DNA of 53,130 bases from positions 1 through 53,130 of the forward strand of contig JBJEKW010000037.1 in the NCBI GenBank assembly GCA_051878835.1. Direction: 5' to 3'. The DNA comes from Olsenella_K sp051878835. Its GTDB lineage: Bacteria; Actinomycetota; Coriobacteriia; Coriobacteriales; Atopobiaceae. Under the pieces are notes generated by a model. It was not told the DNA's origin and made no database searches. It saw nothing but the letters and a program-made list of their open reading frames with translations. Numbering within the stretch: position 1 is the stretch's first letter; each line of letters begins with the position of its first letter. This document shows positions 51,177 to 53,130 of this stretch, one piece after another. Position numbers and translations under genes: made by a program.

Positions 51177-51205
51177 AAAAGCGGGGCGCCCAAAGGACGC
51201 CCCGC
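51177..51205 (-). terminator. Terminator after rpsO
   Basis: GCGGGGCG and CGCCCCGC (51181-51188 with 51198-51205) form an 8-bp stem with a 9-base loop; TTTT follows on the minus strand. Leaky readthrough into pnp is possible. Confidence 0.75.
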
Positions 51206-51216
51206 GATGCCAGGAG

Positions 51217-51495
51217 CTACTGGATGTTGTCGCGGATGCCCAGGCTCTTGATCAGAGCACGGTACTCCTCGATGTCCTGCTTCTTGATGTAGGAAAGCAG
51301 GCGACGGCGCTGGCCGACCAGCATCAGCAGGCCACGACGGGTGTGGTGGTCGTGGGGATGCTGCTTCACGTGCTCGGTCAGGCCCTTGATGCGCTCGGTC
51401 AGGAGGGCAACCTGGACGTTTGCGGAGCCGGAGTCATGCTCGCTCTTGCCGTACTGCTTCATGAGCTCGGCCTTGCGCTCCTTGGTAACTGCCAT
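51217..51495 (-). CDS. rpsO: Ribosomal protein S15 (uS15)
   Basis: S15 binds 16S rRNA in the platform of the small subunit. The 92-residue protein matches throughout: MAVTKERKAELMKQYGKSEHDSGSANVQVALLTERI, here cut as KSEHDSGSANVQVALLTERI, then LTEHVKQHPHDHHTRRGLL and RRRLLSYIKKQDIEEYRALI. The ATG at 51495 follows AAAGGTGG; the frame extends upstream without family match. It precedes pnp, the common bacterial order. Confidence 0.97.
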   Translation of the reverse strand: MAVTKERKAELMKQYGKSEHDSGSANVQVALLTERIKGLTEHVKQHPHDHHTRRGLLMLVGQRRRLLSYIKKQDIEEYRALIKSLGIRDNIQ

Positions 51496-51688
51496 GTGAA
51501 ACCACCTTTCGGTTGAGATGCGCCCCGAACTGGGTCGGCCGCCTGGCATGAGCTAGCCGCTAGGTACGGGGTACGGACGTAGTTACACTACCATAAACAC
51601 GTGTTCGGACATTCAAAAAACTGCCATCAGGGTCGGCTCCCCCGCATCTTCACACGGAGCGCAGCCGAGGATAAGCCTATCCCGCCTA

Positions 51689-51730
51689 CGCAACAGCCCC
51701 GGCATAGGTCGGCGCTTGTGCGCTGTTGCG
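51689..51730 (-). terminator. Stem-loop after the NlpC/P60 gene
   Basis: CGCAACAGC (51689-51697) and GCTGTTGCG (51722-51730) form a perfect 9-bp stem with a 24-base loop just after the stop. No U-tract follows, so termination is only probable. Confidence 0.5.
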
Positions 51731-51735
51731 TGACG

Positions 51736-53130
51736 CTAGGCGAAGGGCCTCCTGACCACCGTGGGCGAGAAGTACAATCCGCACACGCGCACGCCCACCG
51801 CCGGCGAGTATGCCTCGACGATGCGGCCGCCTCCCAGGTAGATGGCCACATGGCCGGGCTTGAACACCAGGTCGCCACGCTGGGGCACGCCCGAGCGTAC
51901 CAGGCAGAACCTGCCGTCCCCAGCCATGTCGTTGGCGTAGTGGTCGTTCCCCGGGACATAGTAGTGCCTGTACGGCGTGTAATGCGGGCCCAGGTCCATG
52001 CCCGTGGCATAGAGCGCCTGCATCACGAGTCCCGCGCAGTCCACGCCCACGCCGGGCGCGCACGAGTAGTCCCACACGTAGGGGGTGGTGCCCACGTAGT
52101 CCAGGGCGCGGCCGATGAAGGCCTCGATGCAGTCCTGCCTTGAGGCGAAGTTGCCTATGCGCACTGGGGAGCTGTACGAGAAGATTCCGCCGCCCCCAAC
52201 GTTCACGCGGTGCAGGCCCACCTTGTAGTAGTTGCCTGGGGTCTGGTAGCCGAGGTAGGTGTTCTGGTCGACGCTGGGACGCCAGGTGCTGCCGGGTGCT
52301 TCGTTGCCCTTCAGCACCAGCTGGACGCGAACGGCCTCGATGGCGCGGCCCAAGCCCGTGCTGCCCGAGACCTGCCCGTCAGATGCCCAGCCCAGCCAGC
52401 CGACGTCCGCCACCTGCGCCTGGTAGTACACGTCGAAGAACTGCGCCAACTGGCCCGAGAGCGTAACCTGCAGGGCCTCCAGACGCCTGGACTGCCCAGT
52501 TGTACCTGCGACCTGGCCGTTCGAGACCCAGCCCTGCCACCCGGCGTCCTGCACGTGGGCGCGGTAGTTCACCTGACCCGAAATCGAGTTCGAGCCCTCG
52601 CCCGCCAGGTTGATGCGCAAAGCCTCTGCCTGACGGCCCTGTCCAACCGTGCCGGCAAGGGCGCCATCGCGTACGCTGTCCTGCCAGCCTATGCCCGCGC
52701 AGTGGAGCGAGTACTCGATGGCGGTAGGCTCCACGTAAGAGAAGCCCACGGACTGGTCGCCAGACGTCGGAGCCGCAGACCCCTTGGAGAGCAGCAGAAC
52801 CTGTACGGCCTCCATGCGCCCTCTGACACCCGAGGTGCCCGCAGCAGCGCCGTCCTTCGCCCAGCCCATCCAACCGAACTGCTGGGCGTGCGCGCGGTAC
52901 CACACGTCGTACTTCGAGGCCAGCTCGCCGGTCAGCCTGAAGCGCACGGCCTCCACGCGCAGGCCCTGGCCGGTGGTGCCTGCCGTACCGCCGTCCGCGG
53001 TCCAGTCCTGCCAGCCCACGTTCTGCACGTGCGCCTCGTACTGTATGCCGCCGTCCAGATAGGCGTTGTCCACCTTTGCCCTGATGGCCTCGAGCCTGAG
53101 GGAGCGACCGGTGCTCCCGGCCGTCTGGCC
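51736..53130 (-). CDS. NlpC/P60 cell-wall hydrolase with ChW repeats (5' end outside the window)
   Basis: The frame is open to the window edge, so the true start is beyond 53130; 464 residues are visible. The first part is a chain of ChW (clostridial hydrophobic Trp) repeats of about 45-50 residues, each with a VGWQDW-type core and a GTTGQGLRVEAVRFRL-type end. At least six are readable, including one cut by the edge (GQTAGSTGRSLRLEAIR). From about 310 residues in, an NlpC/P60 peptidase begins, with GVDCAGLVMQALYATG holding the catalytic Cys and KPGHVAIYLGGGRIVEA the His. ChW repeats are thought to bind surfaces, and P60 domains cut peptidoglycan stem peptides. A secreted, wall-bound hydrolase or adhesin is the likely role. 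Confidence 0.88.
   Translation of the reverse strand, partial: GQTAGSTGRSLRLEAIRAKVDNAYLDGGIQYEAHVQNVGWQDWTADGGTAGTTGQGLRVEAVRFRLTGELASKYDVWYRAHAQQFGWMGWAKDGAAAGTSGVRGRMEAVQVLLLSKGSAAPTSGDQSVGFSYVEPTAIEYSLHCAGIGWQDSVRDGALAGTVGQGRQAEALRINLAGEGSNSISGQVNYRAHVQDAGWQGWVSNGQVAGTTGQSRRLEALQVTLSGQLAQFFDVYYQAQVADVGWLGWASDGQVSGSTGLGRAIEAVRVQLVLKGNEAPGSTWRPSVDQNTYLGYQTPGNYYKVGLHRVNVGGGGIFSYSSPVRIGNFASRQDCIEAFIGRALDYVGTTPYVWDYSCAPGVGVDCAGLVMQALYATGMDLGPHYTPYRHYYVPGNDHYANDMAGDGRFCLVRSGVPQRGDLVFKPGHVAIYLGGGRIVEAYSPAVGVRVCGLYFSPTVVRRPFA

Noticed and set aside
48796..51516. 906-residue plus-strand frame opposite pnp and rpsO
   Set aside because: It mirrors two secure genes and reads as Leu/Val/Gly/His filler without domains.
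51594..51607. LexA-box-like TAAACACGTGTTCG near the rpsO promoter
   Set aside because: It misses two consensus positions and SOS control of S15 would be odd; likely chance.

Overview
The window is GC-rich DNA from a Gram-positive bacterium. I infer an actinobacterium of the class Coriobacteriia, perhaps an Olsenella/Atopobium relative. The reasons are the GC-rich codon use, the FHA-MerR pair typical of Actinomycetota, SOS boxes of the CGAAC-N4-GT type, and a conserved core cluster (rnj-ftsK-rodZ-rimO-pgsA-cinA-recA-recX-rny-spoVS-miaB-miaA-hflX-lexA). The genus cannot be fixed from sequence alone. It is chromosomal: there are no phage, IS, plasmid or CRISPR signatures. Two 100-N scaffold gaps are present (24775-24874 and 48348-48447), and the first looks like an assembly artefact.

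Left part (1-10 kb): the tail of a LysR regulator, a YegP-like protein, a YdcF/ElyC membrane protein, a larE-larB-larC operon making the nickel-pincer cofactor, a divergent AEC carrier, a CPA2 antiporter, an ArsR regulator with a likely leaderless mRNA, tRNA-Pro(GGG), and a TIM-barrel protein of unknown function.

Middle (10-28 kb): the most unusual gene (10166-13987) encodes a 1273-residue protein with the layout of a DNA2/UPF1-type SF1 helicase whose nucleotide-binding motifs are all eroded, followed by a long acidic tail. Next come a CDP-alcohol phosphatidyltransferase, a D,D-carboxypeptidase, a GcvT-fold protein, RidA, the FHA-MerR pair (GarA/OdhI and FtsR type), apt, a ClC antiporter, trxB, two nucleobase permeases (uracil and hypoxanthine/guanine type), dut and nrdR. 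A LysM cell-division-inhibitor-like gene is divergent from lexA, with a cluster of SOS boxes between them.

Right part (28-53 kb): an acyltransferase-like membrane protein on the plus strand, then a long minus-strand run. This holds tRNA modification (miaB, miaA), ribosome rescue (hflX), RNA decay (rny, rnj, pnp), recombination (recA with a LexA box in its promoter, recX), membrane lipid synthesis (pgsA), DNA translocation and cell shape (ftsK, rodZ-like), ribosomal protein modification (rimO), rpsO-pnp with a large intergenic stem-loop, and at the edge an NlpC/P60 cell-wall hydrolase with ChW repeats, cut by the window end.

The clearest functional logic is DNA-damage control (lexA, LysM protein, recA, recX), RNA turnover, and lactate-racemase cofactor synthesis without larA in view. 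All claims rest on reading the sequence; no database search was possible.
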